Of a stretch of DNA of 64,000 nt, positions 19,831-34,000 are shown in pieces. How positions within the stretch are numbered: position 1 is the stretch's first letter; the number at the start of each line of letters is the position of its first letter. The position numbers and the translations under genes are program-made. The notes beneath the pieces were generated by a model that did no database searches, was not told where the DNA came from, and was given only the letters and a program-made list of their open reading frames with translations. Source of the stretch: Salvia splendens (taxonomy: Eukaryota > Streptophyta > Magnoliopsida > Lamiales > Lamiaceae); the NCBI RefSeq assembly GCF_004379255.2, contig NC_056048.1, forward strand, positions 11,493,197 to 11,557,196, read 5' to 3'.

Positions 19831-20913
19831 GAACGAGCTAAATTTTTAGGACCTATATTTTCTGCGATGCACTTTTGTGGTCCTTATACTATCCATTTTG
19901 CTCGTTTCATGTGCTTTTGTACTTCTTCAGAACTTTTTTGGATAAAAATACCCCAAATCTATTAGGGGCATTTTTGTACATTTACTCTCCAATCACTGAA
20001 ATGATAGTATTTGTTTTGCGAGGACCTGAAATGAAATTTGTATGTTTTTGGGTTTTCTATTTGTGATTTATTCGAATTATTTTCAAATTATTATTTGGAA
20101 TGGTTATAGTGCAATTCATGAATCTATAGTTGAGCCAATCCAATTCATGAATCCATATAGTTTGACTGGATTTATGAATTGTGAATTAAAATTTATTTTT
20201 TATAGGATGTAATTCTCGCGAACATATGAATTTCAAAATAGCTATATATTTAATCCTCTAAAGCTATATACATGCATATTAAATTAGAACTTAATAAAGA
20301 ATTGAAATTGTTTACATATAACTAATTTTACTATAGACACGGTGAAGTTTTATGTGGTACACGGTAATTAATATTTTCACATTCTCACGAACATATATAA
20401 TTTTTAAAATAGCTATACTAAGTGTACATACATAAAACATATTTAATCCTCTAAAGTTATGTACATGCATATATAAATAAATGACTAAGTATAGATTATG
20501 ACGGTAAATTAGTCAGTCAAAGCATATAAATTTATACACCAATTAAAGTATATCAAATTCGGAAACCTTATACGAAAGAGAAACTTATCATAAATTAAAG
20601 CATATAAATTTATACACTAATTAAAATAGGAAAACAAAATTAATTTTGATTAGTCATAGAGTATTCACTACTACTATTAAATATACATAACAAATTTCAT
20701 TTCAAGTCTTAGTAAAACAAATTTCATTTCAGGTCATTGAAGGGTAAAAATGAGCGTACAAAAATGTCCCTAATAGATCTAGGAGTACTTTTTGTCCAAA
20801 AAAGTGTTTGAAAAAGCGCAAAAGCACCTGAAACGAGCAAAATGGATAGTATAAGGATCGCAAATATGCATCGCGGATAATATAGGGCCTAAACATGTAG
20901 TTCATACTTTGTA
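19831..20913. mobile_element. Non-autonomous element with about 200-bp inverted repeats
   Basis: Left arm 19831-20045 and right arm 20700-20913 are imperfect reverse complements. Shared blocks include CTTATACTATCCATTTTGCT then CGTTTCA, ATTTTTGTAC and CCTGAAATGAAATTTGT. The middle (20050-20700) is AT-rich with an internal direct repeat around TTTAATCCTCTAAAG. No open frame of interest. Long arms suggest a Mutator-like origin, but a target duplication could not be fixed. Confidence 0.75.
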
Positions 20914-21233
20914 CATAAATCATCCCCCTCTCTAAACAAGTCCCTACTTTCTGTCTATGGCTTTTTGAATTTTCTCAAAAATCAAGTCTTTGTTGCTACA
21001 TCAAACAAACTGATAGTTATTCATCCCTATTTTTGTAATTCAAAGTCACAACATAAAACTGAGTTGGATTTGCACATAGAAACCCTTCTTTACTTGGAAG
21101 TTCTGGAAAAGCAGTCACACTTGTATGGCAGTAATAACATTTGTATTAGGTATATTGCTTTCTCTATCGAATTTTGGCTCCATGTGTTAATGCTAATCCT
21201 CTCTTTCACAAGTATTAGATATCCAGGGATACC
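20914..21233. other. Membralin 3' flank
   Basis: Presumed 3' UTR of membralin on the minus strand. No other feature recognised. Confidence 0.45.
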
Positions 21234-24200
21234 TCATTCATTGTTCTGTGGTGCCCGTGGAGGTTCTGCATAAACCTGACCTTGATCTCTCAAGTCTCGA
21301 AATATGGACAGGAAGTAGTTGAGGCTCTCTGATGAAGCTCCCCCAAGGATCCACAACAGCAGCGAACTAAACGAGCTCATGGCCCCAGGATTCCCTCCGC
21401 CCTCCGGCTGACGAACGACGGGTTGCTCGCCAGCATTGCCTAACGTATTAGTGGGCTGTTCCTCAGGACCAGCTGCAGCATTTCTAGGCGTTCCTCCACC
21501 TCGAGCTACAGGCACAGATGCCATATCTGTGTTCACAGCTCCGGGGTTCCTAGTATTTAATCTTGTGATGCGTAATGTTGACGCCAGAATAGTAGAGGAT
21601 GTGATATGAAAATCTGGATGATGCTGAAAATGTGACCGGCGATTTTGCATAAACCTCTGCAAAGCAGGAACCTGCCAGGATAGTTTATAAGAAATCAATC
21701 CCTAAACTAATGGGAGGACATCAATAAAAATTTAACCGTAGGTATCTAGCAACAAACTTTTCCATACTAGTATCTTCACATTGTTTTTCCCTCAAACTCA
21801 AAAACTCAAATTCTACCTTCCAAGATACTGCATTATAACTAAAAGAGCATATACTGACTGAAGCACGTTATACCTCAAATCTATTCCAGAAATAGAGGAC
21901 AAGGTGTTGCATAAATGCAGCAGAAGTTGAGAGAGCTAAATAAGAAAACCCTGTATGCACAGCAATGGCAAGTCAGAATAATCATGACTTGGACAATGTC
22001 ATCATCTGATGCTAAGATACTAGAATATTACCATATGTATAGGAGAAAAAGTATATGTGGAACACTAAAAAGTAGAGCAAAAAGAAGCGAGGAAAGAACT
22101 TCATTGATATTGGTGTACGGACACTGCAAGATATAGAAGAAAAAACTGTATAAGTAAAAGAATGCTCAGCGTATAGAAGATTAAAATTATAGTCTGAGTA
22201 CTTTATCTGCACTTATACCAAACATCTTATACAAATTATCAGACAGTAGTTGTTAAGTGTGTTTTCAGGTGTGGATCACACATGGTAGTTTACTACAACC
22301 TAGACATATAGATAGCAGACAGTGGCATAGTTAGAAGTCAAATATTATCCACATGTTTTAACTTGTTTCTCTTGCTTTTTTCATATTTCTTTTGTTGTTA
22401 GGCAGAAGCTAGGGAAAGGGAACCACCTGATAAGCGTGAAGAGTTCACAGATCCAGACAAGAATCAAGACCATGAAAGCCAAAAGCTGATCATCATAAAA
22501 CTCAAATAGAAAAAATAGTATTCCAATCATTATCTGGACACAGAATAAGGAGACATGTCAGTTCACTTAAAATGGGGTACAAGGAGTAAAAGATCACCAA
22601 AAGAAGTTGCATGCTCACTGGTACAAAAACAAGCGATTCTATTACATGCACAAAAATCAGTTGAAATGTTGGAAGCCTGTGTCGAGCATGATGCTGGAGC
22701 TGCACTGAAATAAGGATAGAAAAAGAAACATTTCAATACATTACCCAACACTCTAATCAAGGTCAATATATATTTCAAAACAAGTCGTGTACCTCTATTT
22801 CTTCAATTCAACCATGTAACTTTTGTAATGACAGCATAATGTAAGACTCATGTTGACTGGTCTAATACTAGTTACATATTTCAGATTCATAATGATGCAA
22901 ACTTAATTAATGATGCACTACTTTTACGATAGTCTTACATTGTAAAGTAGAATAATCATTTAAATAAAAGCTCCTTTGTCAAAACAAACCTGTAAACTTC
23001 AGCATACGCGTCTGCGTCTCTCTCAATGTAAATGAAACTGACATTGTGGTTGTGAAGAAAACAAATAGGGACATCATTAATACACCGCACTTGGTCACAA
23101 GATAGTCTGCAAAAGACAGCAGCAGAAGAGCATGTGATGTTTTATCATCGTGTGACATTTACTTTTCAGAAGACAGCACTTAGATATGCCTGAATTTAGT
23201 GAGGAAGTGGTACAACACTACACCTCCAAATTTTGCAGAACTTTCAGGCTGCTCATGAGCATAGGTAAGGTTATAAAACTCCTTTGTTTGGTAATTAAAA
23301 AGGTAACCTGCCAAATTGCAAAACATCTATTATTACGGAAGGAAACACAAATATATAACAGCACTCGAGACTAGGTATGCCTTGCTTGATTAAGATAGCA
23401 AAATCATATGAAATAAGTGTTTTAACGGTTGCAAGTAATTAAGTTACACCATGAACTGGCTGATTTGATAAAACCCATTAATTAACTCAGAAACAGTTAC
23501 ATGGCAGAAGAGCGGTACAAGATTCAAATTGGGTTGGCAGTCTGTTATAAATAACCAGTGAATGGATTTATTAAAGAGCAAAAAAAACCAAGGAGATATT
23601 TTCAAGCTTTGAAAAATATAACTAAGAGCACATGAGTGTAATAGTTCTTCCTGCAACATAGTATAAATATAACTTCAAATTTGTGGTGGAAATTCATGCT
23701 AAAACTGACGCCATACAGGTACTTAGATACCTTGGCCAGGTGAATTCAATAAACTATTCATCAAAATAGTGTCATATCCTACAACCCTGTTTATCAACAA
23801 CTGCTGCCACCTGAATAAAAACCATATCAATTTAACGTTAATATCTAGAAACATAATATCTAAGTTGCCTTAATGTGATAATGGTACAATAATCCAACAT
23901 TTGATTTCATTTCAAGTAAATAAATTTTACTGGAAGCAGAATACATATATCAAGTTAACTTGGTATCTTCTACTTCAAGTCTTGTATGGAACTGTGAATA
24001 ACTTTGGTGAAAAGGACATGTAAATTTAAATCGTTTTGAATCCCGGTCTAATGTCAGTCAAATGTGCAGCTGTGCACTATACATACAAGTGCGTAAACCA
24101 ATAGAGCATCGCAAAAATGATGCAGATATATCTAACTCATAGAAACATGCAACCGACCATGGTTAGCCCAGTAAAAGTATCAATTAATACCTGAATGAGA

Positions 24201-26513
24201 GGGACTGTTGTAGTAACAGCATAAACCGGAGGCAATTTATTTACAGTTCCACAATATTGTAACAACAAAACCTATTCTATGTACAGAGTATACAAAAGAC
24301 TTTGAAACCTTAGCTCAAACTATGCAAAAGAAAAATATCAAGCAAATGAGCAGTCTTTTCATCTAGAAAGTAAGAAAGAGCAAATACCGGTTGCCAAAGC
24401 AATTATGTCGAGCTGAAATACTGATATTAATTGTACGAATTCCATGCCTTGATCTAGCCTCTTCAGGCAACAAAAAATAACCCTACACAATAATGCATCA
24501 CATAAAAAATAGCTGAAGAGAAGGGTAAAGGACACGCTGCCTCCTGAAGGGTAAATCTTAAAAAGTTTCAGATGCAAAATGTAATTTACCAATATTCTTG
24601 ATGAAAACAGGGAATGGCTCAATGGAGAAAGGTAAACAAGAAATGAAATGAACCTATAAAGTTAAACCTTTTCCATTGTATACAAATAAGCTGGTTCAAA
24701 TGCCTTGCTTCTCTTCTCCAGCCACTGCACTGAGATATTAATATAATGAACAATAAGATTGCATGAGAATGAATTATATACTCCCTCTGTCCACAAAATT
24801 TTCCTTTTTGCCCATCCAAAAATAATTGCCACTTTCCATTTATAGAAGTAGGGTCACACAACTCACAGTGCCCACCACACATTTAATGTGTGGCCCTTAC
24901 TCCACTCACACATTAAAACTTGTGCCATCCATAACATAGCAATTTTTTTGTTGACTGAGGGAGTATTATACTCTTTAATGTCCACAAGGACACACTCTCT
25001 GAAGTAAACACATTCAAGAACTCATGTAACAACCTTAATTAAACTTAAGGAAAACTTTGAAACAAAAGCATGTCAGGATTAAGGATAATCTAACAGAAAC
25101 AAATTGGGTTTCGAGGAGAAGTTAAAACATCCCGGCATAGATTTTCTAGGCTTACAGAATAGGTTGAGAAGCATAACTAAATCCATGGGATTGCAGAACA
25201 AAAATCTAAAATCTCATCATTCGAAATTGAATGGACACCAAATGTCACCAAAAGTCTGGTAAAGATATGGGCAGAGAAAGCATCTACCTGCATAGGAGTT
25301 GAACCTGTCCAAATGTAAGATCTTTAGCCACTTTGGAATATCGAAATTCAGATTAATACCAGCAACATCCTGCATGAGTATGGGGCACCGGTTATTTAGA
25401 ACTGCTTTGCAAAGTATGTCTGACGCGTAAAATAATATCTCAAAAAAAAGAAGTGCATATGGATTCCTGACATATCAGATTCCATTGGTAACCAATTCAT
25501 AGAAAGGGAAAGGAATAAAGCTATCATCATAATCTAACCCATAAACCTCCAAGAATTCGCCTTGCTAATCTCAGAAAGAAAGACAAACGGCCATGCCACT
25601 TTCTACCAATATGGAATATAGCTGCCCTAAGAGATTCTTTTGGCGAAACAAAAAACCTATTGCGGGGCACGTCTTCACTGGCTTTTATCACCATTTCATC
25701 AGATGCTGGCTTAAACCTTTCACTGCTGATAGAATTTTCTCTTTGGGATTCTAAAACATCACTATCAGTTTTCGAAAATTCTAGTCGAGATTTCACCATC
25801 TTTGCATCAGAGCTTATCCAGCTCAACCATGAATTTGCAGCCAAATGAGGTGAACCTCCGCCATCCACATTGGTAGGTTCTTCACTTTCAGCACTCGTTT
25901 CTTTATTACGGGAGTCTATCTCCTGATTATTGGGCTCATTATGAGCCCACAAGCCAGCGCTGGTGATCTGCAGGAGGGCAGGTAAAACTGAGAAGCCATC
26001 ATAATCAGTTGAACATGAAAGTTTTGCACGTTGTACAAAGTTAGCAGAAGCTCAGCAGCCATACTTAAGGAGAAGAGTAAGATGTCGACATAAAGAAGGA
26101 TCATTTCCTACCTTAATCAGAATAAGCTGGGCATCAGACATTTGGGCACTAGAGAACTCACTGGAACAGCCAGGCTGCAGCATTCAATGATAATAAAGAG
26201 TAAAATTTACATCATAGTATTAAAAAAGAATAGTTTTGTAGTAATATGGAATTGAAACGATTAAGCCCAAATTCTCACTGGAAAAAGTGAATAATCACCA
26301 CCGAGTCACAATTTTTCTCGAATTAAAAAAAAAGGAAGAAGAGATGATGAAGGAGGAAACCTGCTGAACATAATTGGCGTGCATAACAACGAGGATACAG
26401 AAGAGGGTGATGGCCAATAAGAGGAAAAAGTACTCCAACTTAGCTCTGATTTTGGGGGTGAGCATCTCAGAAAAGCGCTCCTGCACCCGCATAAAGGTCT
26501 GCTCCGGATCCAT
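21234..26513 (-). CDS. Membralin-like ER membrane protein, 14 exons
   Basis: Exons: 26361-26513, 26112-26174, 25539-25967, 25288-25369, 24668-24729, 24388-24482, 23731-23810, 23224-23307, 22990-23106, 22619-22704, 22427-22533, 22032-22123, 21874-21950, 21234-21671. They sum to 1965 nt: 654 residues plus stop. All junctions are GT-AG with matching phases. It starts MDPEQTFMRVQERFSEMLTP. Hydrophobic segments include YFFLLLAITLFCILVVMHAN near the N terminus, then after a long hydrophilic loop VLMMSLFVFFTTTMSVSF, LIFVHVIESLVFVP with IMIGILFFLFEF, LLAFMVLILVWICELFTLI, RFFLLYFLVFHIYFFSY and LALSTSAAFMQHLVLYFW. HHPDFHITSSTILASTL and a low-complexity tail follow. This matches plant membralin (TMEM259 family). 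In mammals membralin is an ER protein in a complex with RNF185 and TMUB1 for degradation of membrane proteins; the plant role is inferred. No damage seen. Confidence 0.93.
24781..24963. mobile_element. Stowaway MITE in membralin intron 4
   Basis: Left end CTCCCTCTGTCCACAAAATT and right end TTTTTTGTTGACTGAGGGAG, with TA on both sides (24779-24780, 24964-24965). It is 183 bp within the intron between the exons at 25288 and 24729 and does not touch splice sites. Confidence 0.85.
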
Positions 26514-29376
26514 TTTCAAATGCCGGAGGGGGAAGACGAAGATGAAGACGAATTATCCGGAGAATTTCTAATCTGTAGCTGCCATTTTTGGGGATTTTGA
26601 TTTTGGTCAGAGTTGGACTATTGGTTTTGTCCTTCTATTCAAAACTGGAAGCTTATTCTGTTTTTCCGACTTTTCACACAATTCATATTAGCTGCCTACA
26701 ATTTTCGATTTTAGCATTTATTCAAGGGAAAAGCTACGTGGGTCACGGCCCGCCATAAACCGGTTTAATAGCAAAAAAAACCAGCTTACTTAAAATTTCT
26801 GGTTTAGTAACTTGTATACCCTTGTCATAATTTGAAGAGAAGATATATGGCATAAAGCATTGGAAACTAGAAGCAGGAAGAAGATGTATTGGGAGTTGGG
26901 CCCATACTTACTATTATTTCTTCTCAACTATTGAAAAATTTTATTTTAATTATTTCAATTTAAAGAGCTTACAATAATAAGTAAATGTAAAAATTTACAT
27001 TTATAAATAACATAATACTATAAAGTATAATACTGTAATAGTTTACAATTATTTTATTAAACATAAATAAACATGAGTGATGGCATACGTTCAAAAATAA
27101 TGTTAATAGACCTTAAAACATTAACAGTTTATCTTTTAATAATTTCAGAATAAACTGATTAATTATATGAGGTAAAAATTAATAACAGTTAAGCATTGAT
27201 TATATAAGACTTTTTATTCATGGAATTTATAATTTTACCTTAAAATTTCAAATTGAAACATGTTGTTTGAGACAAGTTGTGATTCTCAAGCCACGTATTT
27301 TGACACCGCTTTTGAGTAGGAAAAAAGTCGCAACGACAATGATATTCTCGACGGTACTATTTACTTAAGTGTGGATAATGCAATGGCGATAATAATTAAG
27401 ATTTTATTTAAAAAATAACAATAAAGATCATTATATAATTAAACAAATACATGAATTTAAAAAATTAAGGAATCAAATTACTCAATCGAATATACAGTAG
27501 TTTGATATATAATTGAAGCTATATTCGACTAAACAAAGTTTAATTGAACTTAGAAACAATTAAACAATTGAATGGTGTTTAGATTCACTCGATTATAAGA
27601 TTTAACTAAATAATCCAACTACACTTGAGTTGATTGAATATAGTACTATCGAGTATCAATTGAACAATTTAATAGTGCTTCGAATCACTTGATTATAAGA
27701 TGTAAGTATATAATTCAATTAAATCGTTAATTGAACATAGAATCAATGAGCAATTCAACAGTACTTAGATTCACTTGATTATAAAATGTAACTAAACAAT
27801 TCAATCGAACTTAGAGTTAACTGAACATAGAATCAACTGAGCAATTCAATAATATTTAGATTCACTTAATTATAAGATGTAATTAGAGAATTCAATTGAA
27901 CAATTGAATATATAGTGTTTAGATTCACTTGAATTATTCATTTGAATATAAAATTTACCTTAATTGTCCAACCACAGTTGAAAATAAAATATAAAAGGTA
28001 AATGAATTAATTTGATACACTCCAGAATTTTTATTAATACTACTACTCAATTTAATTGAATCGTATTTCAAAATAGAATAATTCAATAGTGTTTAGATTC
28101 AATTACATATTATATGTAAATTTTAGATTAAATTGGATAATTCATTCTTTTTTAAATTTGAATTAAAGTTATTCACTAATCGATATTCAATTGTTCATTT
28201 GTATCTAAAATTCACCTTAATTGTTCAATTACATTTAAAAAATAGAATACAAAATGTAGTAGAGTGATTTGTTCTATTATCATTTCCATTAGATTGACTT
28301 TCTTTAATTGAGTTTACTAATACACTTATCGTATAAATTTTTCTTTTTAAAAATTATAACTAAGATTCATTATATATTTTAAATTTATAAATAGATTTTT
28401 AATCTATAATTTAATCTTATAATATTAAGAAAGAAAAATGTTACTAAAATGGCATTTGTCATACCATCAGTCCATCACTAACATGTACAGTACTAAAATC
28501 TTGCAAGAGATGATAGAATACAACTGGATATAAGATAAATCGAATCTACTATGAAACCAAATGTCCATATAAATTAAATGTTTAATTTAACAAAATGTCC
28601 ATATGAATTAAATGTTTATCGTTAAGTTAAATCTAATCTAAACATAATTATTAAATTAAATCTAAATATAATTAAACTGTTCAACTAAACATATTATTTA
28701 ATTGACTAATTTAACTGAATGGTAGATTAAAGTATCTTTAATTATTCAATTAATTCTAATGGTCAACTTATTTGTTCGACTAAATCTAAATTTAATTAAA
28801 TTAAAGTTCAAATTAAAGTTTATACAAGCCTAAAATCAATTAAATAGGAATTTGAACGTTGTTAATTTTATTTTAAGAAAATAAATAGATCAATTATTAA
28901 ATTATTTTCACCAAACTATTTAATCAGTCAAAACATTATATTAATATTAGTTGTGGGTTAGATAACATTTTGGGTGTGATTGAGTTCTATAATTACAAAA
29001 TAGATATATTAACAATTGAATTATTCTTATCCAACTATTTAATTAGTAAAAATTTATAATGAGATTCAAGTTTAATTACATTATAATTTAAAGGTGGTTC
29101 AATTTTAATATCTCAATATAAATAGATTAATTATTGAAATTTTATTGTCCAAAAATTGAATCTAATATTCGACTGGATTGTTGAATTCTAAATCGAGACA
29201 AATTCATCAATACAATCTTTCGAGGTTGGTTTCACATCTAATTTTTAATCCTTATGAATTTAATATCAATTCCTTTTATAGGCGAATTTACAGTAAAAAA
29301 AATATTATTTCACATATCAAATATTTAGAGTATTATGCTACAGCGACAAAAAAAAAATACTAATTGCAATTAAGAA
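26514..29376. other. Membralin promoter and AT-rich intergenic region
   Basis: The first about 200 bases should hold the membralin 5' UTR and promoter; no clear TATA box. From about 26940 the sequence is very AT-rich with no gene. Confidence 0.6.
27490..28200. repeat. Degenerate AT-rich tandem array
   Basis: Variants of AGATTCACTTGATTATAAGA followed by TGTAACTAAA and AATTCAATTGAAC recur at about 27582, 27682, 27768, 27859 and 27922. Spacing varies from about 60 to 100 bp. This looks like an old minisatellite. Confidence 0.65.
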
Positions 29377-30240
29377 TACTAGTAGTATATTTTATTCTAA
29401 GACTACTCAATTCTAAACTGAGAGTTTTATTTTTTTCATATTGTACTTGTGAGTTGTGAGCTTGTCATCCATTAGTTATTCCATAGTTAAGAATATTGTT
29501 TCTTATATTCTGTCTTTTGTTTACATTTTCATTATTCATATTTTTTATTAGTCCATAATTTTTTTGTCAAACTGATTGTACCATAATTAAGCTTTATAAT
29601 TATATACTTAGAGCGTGTAATGTCATCGACATGAGATAATATCGATCACATTTTCATGGATTAAATTTCACTATTAATTATTACTACTACTATAATACGC
29701 CTTCTTAAAAGACTATCTAATGTACTGTATAATCATATTAGTGTATTGAGCATTTAATATAAAACTCATTAACTATGGTCTACTTTGATTCAAATTCCAA
29801 CTTGAGGCTATTAAATGCGTATTCTTTAATTCAAAATTTGAAACATATCAATTCTCCTTCATCGGACAAAATATGATCAAGGATATATATGTAATTTTCG
29901 TTTATCCACTAACTTTAACTAATATTTTATTTAATAACTAACACTTAAATTTACTAATTTAGTCTTGTATGACTGACCATAATATGGCCATTTAGCATCG
30001 CTCTTTATTCAATCATTTGGTATTAGAATAATGTAGTGTTGCCCATGGTTCGAAAACCGGCGGTTCCGAATTCGGAACCGCAACCGGACCGTGAGGCTAT
30101 TTCACGGTTCCAGTTCTGGTTCGGAACCGCCGGTTTTTCGGCGGTTTACACGGTTTCGGTTCTCGAACCGGCGGTTTCGAGGTTCGATTTATTTAATTTT
30201 TTTAATTTAAAATTTGGACTTATACAATAAATTGAAATAA
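29377..30240. repeat. Tandem duplication, copy 1 (host flank plus hAT left end)
   Basis: From TACTAGTAGTATATTTTATT onwards these 864 bases are repeated at 30241. About seven single-base differences were counted by eye, so the copies are about 99% alike. The first about 657 bases are flank; the last about 207 (30034-30240) are the left end of a hAT element, starting TAGTGTTGCCCATGG, here without the rest of the transposon. Confidence 0.95.
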
Positions 30241-31099
30241 TACTAGTAGTATATTTTATTCTAAGACTACTCAATTCTAAACTGAGAGTTTTATTTTTTT
30301 CATATTGTACTTGTGAGTTGTGAGCTTGTCATCCATTAGTTATTCCATAGTTAAGAATATTGTTTCTTATATTCTATCTTTTGTTTACATTTTCATTATT
30401 CATATTTTTTATTAGTCCATAATTTTTTTGTCAAACTGATTGTACCATAATTAAGCTTTATAATTATATACTTAGAGCGTGTAATGTCATCCACATGAGA
30501 TAATATAGATCACATTTTCATGGATTAAATTTCACTATTAAGTATTACTACTACTATAATACGCCTTCTTAAAAGACTATCTAATGTACTGTATAATCAT
30601 ATTAGTGTATTGAGCATTTAATATAAAACTCATTAACTATGGTCTACTTTGATTCAAATTCCAACTTGAGGCTATTAAATGCGTATTCTTTAATTCAAAA
30701 TTTGAAACATATCAATTCTCCTTCATCGGACAAAATATGATCAAGGATATATATGTAATTTTCGTTTATCCACTAACTTTAACTAATATTTTATTTAATA
30801 ACTAACACTTAAATTTACTAATTTAGTCTTGTATGACTGACCATAATATGGCCATTTAGCATCGCTCTTTATTCAATCACTTGGTATTAGAATAATGTAG
30901 TGTTGCCCATGGTTCGAAAACCGGCGGTTCCGAATTCGGAACCGCAACCGGACCGTGAGGCTATTTCACGGTTCCAGTTCTGGTTCGGAACCGCCGATTT
31001 TTCGGCGGTTTACACGGTTTCGGTTCTCGAACCGGCGGTTTCGCGGTTCGATTTATTTAATTTTTTTAATTTAAAATTTGGACTTATACAATAAATTGG
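30241..31099. repeat. Tandem duplication, copy 2 (continues into the full hAT element)
   Basis: Same order as copy 1. After TTATACAATAAATTG the sequence goes on into the body of the hAT element at 30898-34655 instead of starting a third copy. Confidence 0.95.
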
Positions 31100-34000
31100 A
31101 ACAAGACAATGGATAATTTAAATTGAAATAAGACGAATAAGGTGAAAATGATATCAATTTTATTGAATTTGAGTTGTAACGGACAACGATTGAAAAGGGC
31201 TTGAGCTCAACTTAAACTTTCAAAGTTAAACTTTTCAAATTTAAGTTGAGTTTCCTAAGTATCCACAATTTTATTGAGGAATCAAAGCCCACATAGTTCT
31301 CTTACCTTGCTTACCTTTTTGGTCGGACGTGCTCGCCATTCACCGCCCCCCTCGTCATTGCTATTGTTGAGTGCTCTCGCTTTTGACCTCGTCATCGCCA
31401 TCGGAGGAAAGGAAAAGTCTTCACCATCACTCTCTACGCGGAAGTCGAAATCCGGCTCTTGTGCTCTCATGCCCGCCTTTGCCGAATCATCAAGTAACAT
31501 AGTGGCTTCCATGTTCTTGGCGGAGAGATTGCTCCTTTTGTCGTCTAGGACACAACCGCCGACACTAAAAGCTTGCTCAACGGCGACGGTGGAAGCGGGA
31601 ACGGCGAAAATCTCCTTAGCCATGATGGAGAGTATCGGAAACTCTTTGTCATGTGTTTCCCACCAATTAAGGACGTCAATTTGTTGAGTAGGAGGACCTG
31701 CATCTTAAAAAATAGAGCCCAATTCCAAATATATATCTAACTCACTAGTAGCTCTAGTCCTATTGGTTGTAGCACCGTATAGATCTTGCAATTGTGATAC
31801 TACGTCTAGATCAATCATGACATTGCTAAAATTCTCGCCACCAAAATCAAATGTAGACGGACTAGGAGGAGCACGTACCTGGTGAGCGGTGTTATACCGC
31901 ATTTCATATTCCGCGTAGAGAGCACGAAGTGCACTATCTAACCTTAGTTTGATTTCATCAACATTCGGAAGACTTAGTTCGAAGCATTCTCCTCTTGTCA
32001 AGCCCATTTTGCGAAGTTGAGAAAAATCCAAATCGTGCAAACAACCATAGTACATGTCTAAAATTTTATAAACACCATGCAACTTCCACTTTGGATCCAA
32101 GCATTTTGCAATCAAAAACACATTTGGAACACGGACAAAATATTTTAACCATTTTTTAACCATATAAAACAAAATAGCATTCAACTCAATGAATTGAGTA
32201 TTTTTCACACATGTCTTAAAACCAATTGCCGCATACATGCAATGCTCCAAAACGCGCATAGAAGTAGGATAATAAACATCGGATAACTCAACAGTGGCAT
32301 TTTTGAAAGCTCGGAATAATCGAAACAAATCCATGTTGTGGTCCCAACAAGCGGGTATCAAAAGCAAATCAGAAGGAAGATGAGTGCAAGTTCTAAAAAA
32401 ATCACATAAATATTCAATGTGGTTTAATGTCGACTCCAACATATCATACGTCGAGTTCCAACGAGTTGAAACATCCAAACGAAAGTTGGTGTACCTACAT
32501 TGCTTGCTATGACAATATTTCTTCCAAGCTCTACCAATAGGAGCTGTGTTATGAATCAACTTAACAGCAGTTCTAATAGGATCAACATACTTTTGCCACA
32601 AATCGATCGCATCTTGAACACACAAATTCAAAATATGGCAATACATCGCACATGAAAATATTTGTCATCAATAACAGGAGAACATGCACTGATTAGTTCA
32701 TCTATACTAGCAGTGTTAGTGCTTGCATTGTCAAAACCAATGGAAAAATTTTTATTGATCAATTGAAATTCATTCAAAACTTGAATGATCAATTGAGCAA
32801 TCGCTTGTGCAGTGTGTGGTGCGGGAAATTCCCGAAATGCAATCAAACGTTTGTTTAAAGTCCAACTGTGATCAACGAAATGCACAGTGATGCCCGTATA
32901 CGATTTTTTGCAAAAACAATCAGTCCACACATCAGAGCAAATAGAAACTTTATGACCCAAGTTAACAATAAACGTACCTAATTGCGCCTTCTTTTCCATG
33001 CATTGTCTAACAACAACTCGAGTCATAGAAGTTCGACTCAATTTTCTTGCAGCGGCATTATAAACTTGTCACATACTCAACTTAAACGCATCGTTATCAA
33101 AAGTATTGAACGAAAAATGTTTCATAACAGCAAATCTAGACATCACATTAAGAGCATTTTTGTGATAATATTTTAAAAGAGTATTGCTACACATACCTGA
33201 TGTTTGGGATGAACCCGTCCCACTCCCGGTCCCGACTCCATGTTGAAAGTTGAGTTGAGTTTGGGTTGGAGCGATACCAAACTCGACCGGATGCGCTTTC
33301 TCCATGTGACGGGTAAATGTACCATATCCTCCACCCTTTCGGAATGTGTATACGTTTTCGCAATAGTTGCAATACACATTATAAGTGTCCGGATCGTTAC
33401 TATCTTGTACCTTCTTGAAATGTTTCACCGTGATGTTTGAGGTTAAAGACCTTTCAATTGGTCTAGGAGGGTGTCCACGACCACGACTACAGCCACGACG
33501 ACTCCTTGGTGGTGGTGGGGATGGCATTTCTTGAACCTCTTCCGCCTCTACCTCCTCCCCCTCCTCCTTGTCGTCATCATCATCATCGTCGTTGTCATCA
33601 AGATTCACAGGGGTTGGAATTTGTTGAGAATAGGCACCGCGACCGGGAGCACTACTACCGGTACCAACATAAGCATCGCCTTGGGATTGAGAGCGAGAGA
33701 GAGCAATAGCATGTGCCATATCTTGCTCTTCTCGAGTCTACAAAATAATATTTGTATTGTAAATATCAAATAAAATTATGAACAATAATGTAATGTAATT
33801 CAAAATTAATTATATTAGTAGATAATAAACATTAACATGCCACGCATCCATGTTCATTTGAGAAATCTCATCAATAACGGATCTCCGAGATGGCCTCTTG
33901 GACTTTCCCTTTCCCTTATCAACACGACCTTCTTGGGATGAAGACATCTTGATAGTAACAAATTATGTAGTAGAAATCTAGAAATATGGAATAATATATA

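Noticed and set aside
31274..31687. 137-codon plus-strand frame
   Set aside because: It is antisense to the hAT dimerisation domain.
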